Source: NBLH01 sp050296515 (lineage in GTDB: Bacteria; Bacteroidota; Bacteroidia; Bacteroidales; NBLH01). From it: a DNA stretch of 64,000 nt. The translations under genes and the position numbers were made by a program. This document shows positions 53,701-62,900 of this stretch, piece after piece. Location of the stretch: positions 1 through 64,000 of the forward strand of contig JBNKRJ010000037.1 of assembly GCA_050296515.1 (NCBI GenBank), read 5' to 3'. Below the pieces are notes generated by a model that saw only the letters and a program-made list of their open reading frames with translations, did no database searches and was not told where the DNA came from. Each line of letters opens with the position of its first letter. Within the stretch, counting starts at the first letter, position 1.

Positions 53701-53762
53701 TAGAAAACTTAAATACCAGCTACCCAAAAATTTGGGGTAGTTTTATACTAATGGGAATATAA
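50745..53762 (+). CDS. Exported TPR-CHAT protease-like protein
   Basis: The 1005-residue protein has a signal peptide (VLLQIVFFIFIGSSLFAQN), so it acts outside the cytoplasm. Residues about 30-420 are TPR units (ALKYYLKSLDIRQKVLEKG, AIKYYNNALDIF, ALEKINKSIAIRKELLG). A helical link precedes the C-terminal CHAT domain (about 690-1005). The caspase-like dyad is H863 (YIHLSTHGF) and C917 (IVLSSCEGG), both kept, followed by GTPNIIYSLWNVLD. It should be an active cysteine peptidase of the separase/caspase clan. The next gene is a GG-leader peptide 37 bp away. Confidence 0.88.
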   Translation: MIRIVLLQIVFFIFIGSSLFAQNKRKAKEISFAKTVERLADSLLNKEEYRNAIDEYYKANKLFEKNKLWIELVKGYRQTAWCFMNLDKIDSARYFINNSYNLFNQKVKESTEKEKLEKSEMHYIQARIFLHIKQFDSTFCYLEKGFALVNELNAEYNSYNLLIAKYYQTFGTTNYFKGDNDNALKYYLKSLDIRQKVLEKGHFDVLMSYNNIAYTYIAKKDYEKAKQYLWHIIKNCSEETRLWEASTYNKLGVVYQYTQEYDNAIKYYNNALDIFIKKKGENSSDAAQVLNNLGKVYSVLKDYDKALEKINKSIAIRKELLGNSHPILSKSLLTLGQYYSLNKEYKKAIKTYLEALENLEKNQSSDTKLKYWLYNLIGNVYLEQNDLNNALSYFQYAIAILIKGFDYNEELNNPTLFIEGTNAINNKFEILSKPALYNNLISKARVYHQFYKNDNSLTNKLQQSLNTYNLAFQLLDVIRLEISDDESKYVLSDLRKHYFNEAINVSLKLDSICPEKQYSENVLRLINKCKSSTLRDNSYTANALQKSNLPKELIEKEKDLAKKLAFYKTQININNQKPLSNQVQDNKNKYNLLAMEYDTLCNYLKNTYPQYYKLTHFNEFDIDEIKSNIKKDEIIVEYFVSDGNIFITTIDSEDYEIININIDSTFKENVINYYRSLRKIESSNYINCNSVLYKKLIEPIKDRIKTKKSLIIIPDDYLFYIPFETLYDNKKNVENIDFRNLNYLIKDYEIKYNFSLNIWMFNKALDNSEKKYLKDFVGFAPVFEDENNLNKSNLSINDTTTRTIVINGKRFSKLIYSEKEINEISKLFLERNKEAKTYFYNNASEDNFKKNVSGYKYIHLSTHGFSNESNANLSGLAFYNTIDTNSPDSASIEDGLLYSSEISSLDLNANLIVLSSCEGGLGKLVNEEGLIAISRDFINEGTPNIIYSLWNVLDKNTSGLMIDFYKRILSGKTYSKSLQEVKIKMIENLNTSYPKIWGSFILMGI

Positions 53763-53799
53763 AGCATTTTGATTAATAAATAGATGAAAAATTAATGTT

Positions 53800-54000
53800 A
53801 TGAAGAAGAAGTTTTTGAATAAACAGTTACAATTAAACAAAGAAACTATTTCGAATTTAAACCAATATGAGATGAAAAAAATCGCTGGAGGCTCAGATAT
53901 TAAAGATATTACAGATTATGGAAATCCTTCAACTACAGCGCCCACATATGATTGCTTCAATCCCGTACCTATAGAATCATGGACCTGCAAACGCAATTAA
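53800..54000 (+). CDS. GG-leader natural-product precursor-like peptide
   Basis: The 66-residue peptide starts MKKKFLNKQLQLNKETISNL and continues to NQYEMKKIAGG. This matches the Bacteroidota GG precursor leader (K-L-x-L-N-K-E-T-I-x-x-L ... E-M-x-x-I-x-GG), with the cleavage site after G30-G31. The 35-residue core, rich in Ser/Thr/Pro, has only two cysteines, C52 and C63, with Thr/Ser just before each (TAPTYDC; ESWTC). It could carry a thioether ring or a disulfide. It is directly downstream of the CHAT gene and followed by the hairpin cluster. No transporter is near. Confidence 0.8.
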   Translation: MKKKFLNKQLQLNKETISNLNQYEMKKIAGGSDIKDITDYGNPSTTAPTYDCFNPVPIESWTCKRN

Positions 54001-54300
54001 ATATACTTGCAAGCAAAGTTCTGCGATGAAAAGAATTACTACTAGGGGAATGAAATTCCCCTATACTAAACATACTGTTCGTGCTCAATATTAATTATTA
54101 CGCTTTCTAGTATTACATAGTTTGGCTTTTGGGTTCCTTGCATTGAGCGAAGTTATAACTTAGCCACAGGCAATCTCACTTAGCGAAGCGAGTAAACTTC
54201 TCTATATTTTAGGTCTAAGAAAAATTAATTCCAGTGAGGGCTTCGCTGTTCTGGAACTATAGAAACTGGCTATGCAAACCTGACCATATAGGGCGCACTA
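54001..54300. repeat. REP-like hairpin cluster C
   Basis: No gene is seen. Hairpins include AGGGGAA-TGAAAT... (54044-54062, eight-base arms around GAA), TTCCAG / CTGGAA enclosing GAGGGCTTCGC (54229-54256), and CGAAGCGAG / CTTCGCT-type repeats. The loop ATGAAAT matches the cluster B hairpin CGAGATGAAATCTCG. Confidence 0.55.
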
Positions 54301-54377
54301 TTGTATTGAAAAATACTAGATTATTAAACAATGGGAGGTCTTATTGTTTATGTATACAACCAGTTGCGATGGCATGT

Positions 54378-54409
54378 GAAAAAGCCTTAGCATATGCTAA
54401 GGCTTTTTC
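54378..54409. terminator. Perfect palindromic terminator before glgB
   Basis: A 32-bp perfect inverted repeat centred on GCATATGC, with A-run and T-run arms (GAAAAAGCC / GGCTTTTTC). It ends transcription of the CHAT/peptide module. Confidence 0.85.
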
Positions 54410-54519
54410 ATTTACCTTCCGAGAAATACTTCCAAACATAAATTTAAAATGTGCTAACTTCTCTTTTTCTAAATAAAATACCCTAATTTTATACTCAAAC
54501 TAAACTAAATTCAACTGTT

Positions 54520-56544
54520 TTGATACCAAAAATTGTAGAAAATGATCCCTGGTTAAAGCCTTATAGCCAGGTAATTCAGCAAAGAGCAGTAAAAGCTTTT
54601 GGAAAAGAAGTGGATTTGCTCCAGAACTCTAAATCATTGTATGATTTTGCTTCGGGGCATCTTTATTATGGCCTACATGGCTCCGGTGATAAGTGGGTTT
54701 TCCGGGAATGGGCACCCAATGCCACACAAATTTATTTGGTTGGTGAATTTTCGGAGTGGAAGGAAAATGACACCTATAAACTGATTAACCTAAAACAAGG
54801 GAATTGGGAAATTAAGCTCCCAAAAGATAAGTTGAAACATGGCGATTTGTTTAAACTGTCAATGCACTGGGAAGGTGGACGAGGAGAAAGATTACCAGCC
54901 TGGGGTAGGAGAGTAGTGCAAGATGACAATACAAAATTATACAGCGCCCAGGTTTGGTATCCTGAAAAATCGTATGAATGGGAAATTGAAAATTTTCAAA
55001 TGCCGTTTGAGCACCCTATTATTTACGAGGCCCATATTGGAATGGGAACTGAAGAAGAGAAGGTGGGGAGTTTTATAGAGTTTAAGGAAAAAGTATTGCC
55101 AAAAATTATAGAAGGGGGCTATAATACCTTGCAAATAATGGCCATTCAGGAGCATCCTTATTATGGCTCGTTTGGCTATCATGTTTCAAGTTTTTTTGCT
55201 CCATCCTCACGTTTTGGGTCTCCGGAGGAACTGAAATCGTTAATTGATGAGGCTCATAAAAACGGAATAGCTGTTATTATGGACATTGTTCATTCTCATG
55301 CAGTTAGGAATGAGTTGGAAGGTCTGGGGAATTTTGATGGAACACGAACTCAATATTTTCATCCGGGAGAAAGAGGGGAGCATGTTGCCTGGGACTCTTA
55401 TTGTTTCGATTATGGCAAGAACGAAGTCCTGCATTTTTTGCTTTCAAACTGTAAATATTGGTTGGAAGAGTTTAAGTTTGATGGTTTCCGATTTGATGGG
55501 GTTACGAGTATGCTTTATTTTGATCATGGCCTTTCTAAAAGTTTTGATGGTTACAATGCCTATTACGATGGAGGACAGGACGAAGATGCAATTGCATATT
55601 TTATATTAGCCAATAAATTAATTCACCAGGTAAACAAAAAAGCAATTACTATTGCTGAGGAGATGAGTGGAATGCCAGGCCTGGCTGCGAAGATTGAAGA
55701 TGGAGGAATGGGCTTTGACTACCGGATGGCTATGGGAATTCCGGACTATTGGATAAAATTGATTAAGGAGCAGGCGGACGAAAATTGGGATGTCAGCCAG
55801 ATATATTACGAGCTGACAAACAGAAGAGCCGATGAAAAAACAGTAAGTTATGCTGAATCGCATGATCAGGCATTAGTGGGGGATAAAACAATTATTTTCA
55901 GATTGTTGGATAAGGAAATGTACTGGTCGATGAGTAAGGAAAGTCAAAACTTAATTGTTGACAGGGGCATAGCATTGCATAAAATGATCCGGCTTGTGAC
56001 TTTGTCAACCTGCGGAGGGGCCTATCTTAATTTCATGGGGAATGAATTTGGTCATCCCGAATGGATAGATTTTCCACGGGAAGGGAATGGATGGTCTTAC
56101 AAATATGCACGTAGACAGTGGTCTTTGGTTGAGAATGAACTGCTTCGGTATCATTATCTTGATGATTTTGATAAGGCTATGATTAAGCTAATTACCGATG
56201 AAAGGTGCCTGGATCAGCAGTGGTGCTATAAAATTCTGGATAACAGGGGCGACCAGGTATTGGCCTATAAACGCGGTGATTTACTATTTGTGTGTAATTT
56301 TAGCCCGGAGAAATCGTATACAGATTATGGAATTAATATTGATGCTGGAAAGTACAGAATTTTGTTGAATACAGATTCTGAACAGTTTGGCGGCTTTGGT
56401 CTTATAGATGAGCAGCTTACTTATTTTACTTCTAAATATGGAAAACCATCTGAGGCGGGAAACTATTTTCTTAAGTTGTACTTGCCACCAAGGGTTGGCC
56501 TTGTTTTGAAAAGGATTCCGAGTAAATCTGTGCATGATTTGTAA
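54520..56544 (+). CDS. glgB: 1,4-alpha-glucan branching enzyme (GH13, eukaryote-type)
   Basis: The 674-residue enzyme makes alpha-1,6 branches in glycogen. It has the CBM48 N-terminal domain (WVFREWAPNATQIYLVGEF) and a GH13 barrel. The nucleophile is D326 (DGFRFDGVTSML), the acid/base E380 (TIAEEMSGMP) and the third acid D449 (YAESHDQALVG). The EEMSGMP text is that of the eukaryote-like GH13_8 branch common in Bacteroidota. TTG 54520 is the start; no ATG is better placed. No other glycogen genes are adjacent. Confidence 0.94.
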   Translation: MIPKIVENDPWLKPYSQVIQQRAVKAFGKEVDLLQNSKSLYDFASGHLYYGLHGSGDKWVFREWAPNATQIYLVGEFSEWKENDTYKLINLKQGNWEIKLPKDKLKHGDLFKLSMHWEGGRGERLPAWGRRVVQDDNTKLYSAQVWYPEKSYEWEIENFQMPFEHPIIYEAHIGMGTEEEKVGSFIEFKEKVLPKIIEGGYNTLQIMAIQEHPYYGSFGYHVSSFFAPSSRFGSPEELKSLIDEAHKNGIAVIMDIVHSHAVRNELEGLGNFDGTRTQYFHPGERGEHVAWDSYCFDYGKNEVLHFLLSNCKYWLEEFKFDGFRFDGVTSMLYFDHGLSKSFDGYNAYYDGGQDEDAIAYFILANKLIHQVNKKAITIAEEMSGMPGLAAKIEDGGMGFDYRMAMGIPDYWIKLIKEQADENWDVSQIYYELTNRRADEKTVSYAESHDQALVGDKTIIFRLLDKEMYWSMSKESQNLIVDRGIALHKMIRLVTLSTCGGAYLNFMGNEFGHPEWIDFPREGNGWSYKYARRQWSLVENELLRYHYLDDFDKAMIKLITDERCLDQQWCYKILDNRGDQVLAYKRGDLLFVCNFSPEKSYTDYGINIDAGKYRILLNTDSEQFGGFGLIDEQLTYFTSKYGKPSEAGNYFLKLYLPPRVGLVLKRIPSKSVHDL

Positions 56545-56684
56545 GGTTTGGTCGCTTATTTATATTTTGGTTCAACTAAATATACTCCTATTTGCAAGTT
56601 TCAGTTCATTAGTCACTTGTCATTAGTTATTTGATTCAAACTAATAATTGACCAATGCCTAATGTCTAATGACAAAATTTAGAA

Positions 56685-59600
56685 ATGCAACAATCTCTAA
56701 AAAAGATACTGAAAATAATTTTGTACTTAGTGTCTCTGTTTGTATTCCTTACAGGAGTATTTTTTCTATACTTTTTAGTCAAGAAAGACGATATTGCAGC
56801 AAGTTTATTGCTTGGGCTAAATGAAAATATCAATGGAGAAGTCCGCTTCTCAAACATTTATTTGGATCCTTTTGCCCAGTTTCCCTATATCTCTCTTGCT
56901 TTAGAAGATTTTAGCCTTTATGAGCACGAAGAAGATGAGCGTACCATTTTGGAAGATCCGGTAACTGAGTTTGAGAATGTTTTTGTAGCGGTAGACTTTT
57001 TCGACTTGTTTGATGACAAGTTCGTTGTCACTAAAGTGCTGTTTGCCAATGGTTATCTGGATATTGTTAAATACCAAAACAGGCAACATAATTTTGAAAT
57101 AGCTTTAGAAAAAAAGAAGTCAGGTGCAGAAAAGAAAGTCGTTGTTAAAAGGAAAAAAACTACAACGAAAGACTCTACTCAAATCGCAAAAAAGCGTAAA
57201 AAGAAAAAGAGTTTTATTGGCAAAAATCTAAGGCTTAACTTAAACAGAATTAGTCTTAAAAATGTACATCTTGAATACAACAGCCAATTAGACGGAAGTC
57301 AGCATAATTTCTTTATTTACAGCATGGTATCTTCATTGAGCATTATGCCTGATACCATAAAAACCAATCTGTATTTAAAGTCGGAAATCAAAAACCTTGA
57401 GCTATCTAAAAATACAAGCTTTGATGGCCTGGTAACTCAGTTAAACTCAAGATTCAGCATTGCCAGAAATGATTCTATTTTGTGGATTGAACCAAGCAAA
57501 CTGGTTTTTTCAAGAGCAGAGTTCAGGATAAAAGGAATGCTTGACTTAAAAGAACAAGGCTATGTTGATTTAAAAGTGAGAGGGGCAGATAAGCAACTTG
57601 GTTTTTTGAACTTGCTACTGTCTAAAAGCGGACTGGAAAATTTAAAAACAGGGAGTTTATTCCTAAATGGAAGTCTTAGAGGCAGCTTAAAGGATGAAAT
57701 TCCTGAACTGTCTGTTAATTTTGGGATCAGGGATTTATCAGTCCGAATTCCTCAGGAAACTGATTCCATTAAAAATCTTAAACTTTATGGTAGTTTTGTT
57801 TCAGGAAGTAAAAAAGATTTATCGAAAGCAATCCTGAAAATTGACACCTTAAAAGCAGTATTGCCTAATGGATATCTGGATGCCGTTTTTCGCATAAAAA
57901 AGTTTCCTTCACCAGATATTGACTATAAAATATCGCTTTTAGCAAAAGTCCAGGGTTTTGAGAAACTTTTTCGACAAAGTTTTATTGATAGCCTGGAGGG
58001 CTATGTCGAACTGGAAAGTGAGTTTAAAGGTAGCTTTGGAGCCGACTATAAATCAATGAATGTAGAAAAAAGTAAGCTCCATCTTAAACTTGATAGTACT
58101 TCTTTTAAAATATCTAATTCGCTTGCATTTAGTTCTTTAAGTGGTTTTATTTCAGGCGATCATAATAAGCTGGAGTTGGAGAACATTAAGTTTAATGTGG
58201 CAGAAACCGATTTGAAGATGAATGGAAATCTTGAAAATCTGTCGAATTTATTGGTTGATAAAGGCAAAAAGATCAGGGCAAAGCTGACTATCCAATCCAA
58301 CTTGATTAGACCAAACGATTTCCTGACTTTAAACTCAAAAAATCAAAATAATTTTAACCTTAATATTCGAAATTTAGATATTAGAGTAAAAGCTTCAGCT
58401 AAAAAAAATGATTTATTTGAGTTTGAGCATATTCCTAAAATCAGGATCAATATTAATAAATTAACCGGACACGTTGATAGTATATCAAAACCACTAAATT
58501 TTGATAAAGGACTCTTGCTGCTTGCAGATTATAAAGAAGGTTACCAGCTCAGTTTCGATAATTTTAGAATAAAAGCCGCAAATAGTAAGTTGCTGGGAAA
58601 TATTAATTATTTAAGCGAAAAAAAAGGAAAAGCCCGATTAAACATTAAAGCCGAAATGAAACAACTTAGGTTGATTGATATACTTGATAATGCATTGATT
58701 GATAGTGCGATGCTTATGATGTTATCGCCATTAACCTCCCTGATTGACTGCAGATTTCAAATTAAGGATAATAAGTTCAGGCAGTTCCAACTTCTTCTTG
58801 ACAAATTGAATTATCAAGAAAAAAACAACAAAACGCAGCTCAATAATGTTGTTTTAAAGTCTAAAGGTTTTTATTTCAATAATGATAAGTGGGATGATCT
58901 TATAGGTAAATTCAGTTTGAGAATTGGAAAGATAAAAGCCAGGTATTATAATTTTAATGAGGTTGTTTATTCGATTGATGCCAAAAACAAAAAAATTACG
59001 GTAGTCCCTGAAAATGATAGCATTTTAGGAGTGAAAGCCGAGGGAAAACTAATTATTTCACCTTATGAAAAGCCGCCAACCTATTCGCTCGATTATTCCT
59101 TAAAACAATTCCCTGTAGGAGAAATGTTTGTTAACTTTTTGGAAGATAGTATTTTATCAGGAAAAGCCGATTTTTACATGAACCTTAATTTCAAAGGAAA
59201 TGATGAAAAGAGCATTTTGCAAACACTAGATGGGAAAATAAGGTTGAGAGCTAAAAATTTGACTTTATATGGAGCTAATTTGGATAAATTCATTGATAGT
59301 TACAGAAAAAGTCACACTTTAAATTTCCTGGATATTGGTGTGGTAATTTATGCCGGGCCAATTGGTTTGCTAGCAACAAAGGGAGGAGGATTTGCCCGGG
59401 TGAAAGTAACAGATCGGAAAAAGAAATCGTTGATTGACAGAATGATTTCTGATTGGAAAATTGTTAGCGATTCTTTAATTGTAGATGATGTTGCCATTAG
59501 GACCAGGCAAAACCGGATAGCATTAAAAGGCTGGTATAGCTACAAAAGTGATAGTCTTGACTTTAAAATTGGTTTGCTTAATAAAAAGGGATGTAGTGAC

Positions 59601-59744
59601 TTAACTCAAGGGTTTTCTGGTTCTTCAAAAAAGCCGGAAATAGATAACCTTGGCTTTTTCAGTATTTTGGAACCTAAAAACAACAACAAAAAGGAATGTA
59701 CGGTTTTTTATAAAGGTAAACTTGAACATGCTGAAAATAATTAA
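56685..59744 (+). CDS. AsmA-like protein
   Basis: The 1019-residue protein has one N-terminal membrane helix (IILYLVSLFVFLTGVFFLYF) and a long periplasmic beta-rich body of repeated groups, typical of AsmA/TamB bridge proteins that help lipid or outer-membrane protein transport. The opening segment (NINGEVRFSNIYLDPFAQFPYISLALEDFSL) and the C-terminal part (SGKADFYMNLNFKGNDEKS, DGKIRLRAKNLTLYGANL, then DSLIVDDVAIRTRQNRIALKG) match the family. A basic, low-complexity stretch at about 145-175 is unusual. It stands alone, on the plus strand. Confidence 0.85.
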   Translation: MQQSLKKILKIILYLVSLFVFLTGVFFLYFLVKKDDIAASLLLGLNENINGEVRFSNIYLDPFAQFPYISLALEDFSLYEHEEDERTILEDPVTEFENVFVAVDFFDLFDDKFVVTKVLFANGYLDIVKYQNRQHNFEIALEKKKSGAEKKVVVKRKKTTTKDSTQIAKKRKKKKSFIGKNLRLNLNRISLKNVHLEYNSQLDGSQHNFFIYSMVSSLSIMPDTIKTNLYLKSEIKNLELSKNTSFDGLVTQLNSRFSIARNDSILWIEPSKLVFSRAEFRIKGMLDLKEQGYVDLKVRGADKQLGFLNLLLSKSGLENLKTGSLFLNGSLRGSLKDEIPELSVNFGIRDLSVRIPQETDSIKNLKLYGSFVSGSKKDLSKAILKIDTLKAVLPNGYLDAVFRIKKFPSPDIDYKISLLAKVQGFEKLFRQSFIDSLEGYVELESEFKGSFGADYKSMNVEKSKLHLKLDSTSFKISNSLAFSSLSGFISGDHNKLELENIKFNVAETDLKMNGNLENLSNLLVDKGKKIRAKLTIQSNLIRPNDFLTLNSKNQNNFNLNIRNLDIRVKASAKKNDLFEFEHIPKIRININKLTGHVDSISKPLNFDKGLLLLADYKEGYQLSFDNFRIKAANSKLLGNINYLSEKKGKARLNIKAEMKQLRLIDILDNALIDSAMLMMLSPLTSLIDCRFQIKDNKFRQFQLLLDKLNYQEKNNKTQLNNVVLKSKGFYFNNDKWDDLIGKFSLRIGKIKARYYNFNEVVYSIDAKNKKITVVPENDSILGVKAEGKLIISPYEKPPTYSLDYSLKQFPVGEMFVNFLEDSILSGKADFYMNLNFKGNDEKSILQTLDGKIRLRAKNLTLYGANLDKFIDSYRKSHTLNFLDIGVVIYAGPIGLLATKGGGFARVKVTDRKKKSLIDRMISDWKIVSDSLIVDDVAIRTRQNRIALKGWYSYKSDSLDFKIGLLNKKGCSDLTQGFSGSSKKPEIDNLGFFSILEPKNNNKKECTVFYKGKLEHAENN

Positions 59745-59785
59745 ACTCTGCTCTAATTCAACTACCCGGTATAGAACTTTTAATT

Positions 59786-59837
59786 TGTCAGGTGACAACA
59801 CCTGACAAGTGCACCAGCAGGGTGTTATCACCTGGTG
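59786..59837. repeat. REP-like hairpin cluster D
   Basis: A nine-base-stem hairpin with loop ACAA (59786-59807) is followed by GCACCAGCAGG and a second hairpin GGTG-TTAT-CACC inside CACCAG / CTGGTG (59812-59837). The CACCAGCAGGGTG text is like CGCCAGCGGGTGC in cluster B. It may also terminate the AsmA transcript. Confidence 0.6.
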
Positions 59838-59971
59838 AGTTATCTGAAATATTATACTTGATATAACACTGTTTAGAACTTTTAATTGATTAAAATGTGT
59901 ATTAGATACTTTTATTGTATTTTAGTTTTCGAATTACTAAGGTCAAATTACTAACTTCAAATTTCTAAACC

Positions 59972-62900
59972 TTGACACAATCGAATAAATTCGGAACTTT
60001 TAAAGGCGTTTTCACACCTTCAATTTTGACTATTCTTGGTGTGATTATGTATATGCGTCTTCCAATGATAGTTGGTGAGGCTGGACTATTTGCTACCATT
60101 GGAATTATTGTTATTGCACATATTATTTCTGCCAGTACCAGTTTAAGTGTCTCATCAATTGCTACTGATAAAAAGGTAAAGGCTGGGGGTACTTACTATA
60201 TGATTTCCAGGAGTTTAGGTTTGCCAATTGGCGGAACATTAGGTCTGGCTTTGTTTGTAGGTTTATCATTTAGTGTGAGTCTTTACCTGATTGGTTTCGC
60301 GGAGAGTTTTCTCGGGTATTGGGGTTATGAAATAAACATTAATAATATCAGGTTGGCTGGAAGTGCTATTTTATTGCTAGTGACTATTATCACCTTTATC
60401 AGTACCTCATTGGCATTAAAAACTCAGTACTTTATCATGGCGGCAATTGTTTTGTCTTTATTGTCAATTTTTTTAGGACAGCACGAATTTATACCTGATA
60501 AGCCTCTTTTAACAAGTACTCCTTCGGCAGTCCCGTTAATGGTTTTGTTTGGGATCTTTTTCCCTGCCGTTACCGGCTTTGAGGCTGGTGTTTCCATGTC
60601 GGGAGATTTGAAAGACCCAAAAAAATCAATTCCTTTAGGAGCTATGTCGGCAGTTCTTGTAGGTTTTGTAGTGTATATTTTTCTTGCTTTTTTCTTTTCA
60701 TATACGGTTGACGCAGAAACACTTGCCAATGACCCGCAGGTGTTGATGAAAATAGCTTATTTGCCCGAATTGGTATTGGCAGGTATCTGGGGTGCCACAT
60801 TATCGTCAGCTTTAGGAAGTATTTTAGGTGCCCCGCGAATTTTGCAGGCAACAGCAATGGATAAAATTACTCCAAAAATATTTGCAAAAGGAACCGGCAA
60901 AACAAATGAACCCCGAAATGCCCTTATCCTAACCTTTTTAATTGCAGAGGGAGGCATTTTAATTGGTGAACTTGATGTTATTGCTCGCGTAGTCTCCGTA
61001 TTTTTTATTACCACATATGGTTTTTTGAATTTAAGTGCAGCTTTCGAGCGAATGACCAGTGCCGATTTCAGACCAACATTTAAACCTCCGGCCTGGATAA
61101 GCCTGATTGGAGCGATTGCTTGTTTTATTGTGATGATTCAGCTCGATTTTGTGGCAATGATTGGCGCTTCGGCCATTCTTTTGGTACTCTACCTGTATTT
61201 GAAACGGAAGGAATTGGAGCTTCGTTCAGGAGATGCCTGGGGGAGTATTTGGGCCTCGCTGGTTAAAAAGGGCCTAAAAAGGCTGAACAAAGAAACAATC
61301 GAAACCAGGAATTGGAGACCGAATGTTTTAATGTTTTCGGGAGAGCAGGAGAACCGGCCTCATTTGGTTGAATTTGGCAAGGATCTAACTGCGCGGCTGG
61401 GAATGTTGACTGGCTTTGAAATGCAGGTATCGAATGAAAATTTATTGCTTAGAAAAAAGAGGTTTAAAACAGAAGATTTTTTTATGAATGTTCATACCTG
61501 TCGGGATGTTTATAGTGGTATGGATGAGGTAGTTAGGGTGTATGGTTTTAGTGGTGTTGAACCAAACAGTGTGTTGATGGGATGGAATCAAAACCCAAAT
61601 CATCGCCAGAAGTTTATTGAATTTATTAGAAAGCTTGGTAAAAATAATTTGAATGCTCTTTTTATTAACTACAAGAGCGACAGGAGCTTTGGTGACTATA
61701 GAACCATAGATGTTTGGTGGAGTGGCTGGGGTAATAATCTCTCTTTTGGCATAACCATTTTAAGGCATTTAACTTCTTCGCCAAACTGGAAAGATGCCAG
61801 AATAAGATTATTGGCAGTTACCAATGAAAGTGGCATGAATGAAAAGCTTTACAACATGATCAATAAAATTGTAGAGGATTTTCGTTTGACTATGGAAGTA
61901 AAAGTGGTAGACAATAGTGTTGATAAACTGTCGGTAAATGAGATTATTTGGAGAGAATCGGTTAATACATGCCTGACTATTCTTGGAATTTCAGCAAAAA
62001 AACAAGAACAAATTGAAAAAACGTATGAGTTTACTAATAAGACAGTTGAAAAGCTGGGGACAACACTTCTGGTTTGTGCTTCGGATGACTTTGAGGAATA
62101 CAATCTTGTTGCTGAAACTCAACCAGGTAAGAAGCTTCCATCCATTCAGGAAAAACTGGAGTTGCCAGAACTAAAATATACTGATTATCAGGTTGTCAAT
62201 GATGAAATAAAAAGGATTGACGGTGAAAGGCTTAGCAAGCTTGATCGTATGTTTGAGAAAGCTTTTAGGCCCTACTTTTCGGCCAGTAAAGATATTGTTG
62301 AAGAGTTAAATAATTTGGCCCAAAAGGTATTAAACACTTTAGCCAAAATAGAAAACCAGGATAATAAGCACCGGAAAAACAAAATCTGGGCGAGGGCAAA
62401 AAACGATTTTTATTTTCAGTTAGCTGGTATTATAAATGAATATTCAGATAAAGAGCTGAAAAAAGTTGAGACCCAATTATCCGAAGGAATAGATTGGTAC
62501 ATAGCTGAAGTTGAAAAGGAGGTTGATTCTGTAAATAAGAAGCTGGAGGTGAAATTTGCCAGAAGCGAGTTTAAAATAAAAAAGACAGACCGTCTTGGGT
62601 TAAAGGTTTTGAAATTAAGGAAAAGATGGTCTTCTCCATTTTCGAAGAAAGCGATTTCGTTAAAACATAATTACAGAAAAATCCTGACTTTTTATTTGAA
62701 AGAAAATGCATTCAGGCAATTAAATGAGTTCTTAATTCGGTTTAATCAATTAGGGCAGGGATTTATTGCATCAATAAGAGATGCTGTTCTATTAGTTGAA
62801 AATGAATTGGAAGGTCTTCAAAAATCGATTTTGACTCCTGAGTTTCCTTCCGAAAAATTGGATGCTTTGAGACAGGCTGTAATTGTACGGCTTGGTGAAT

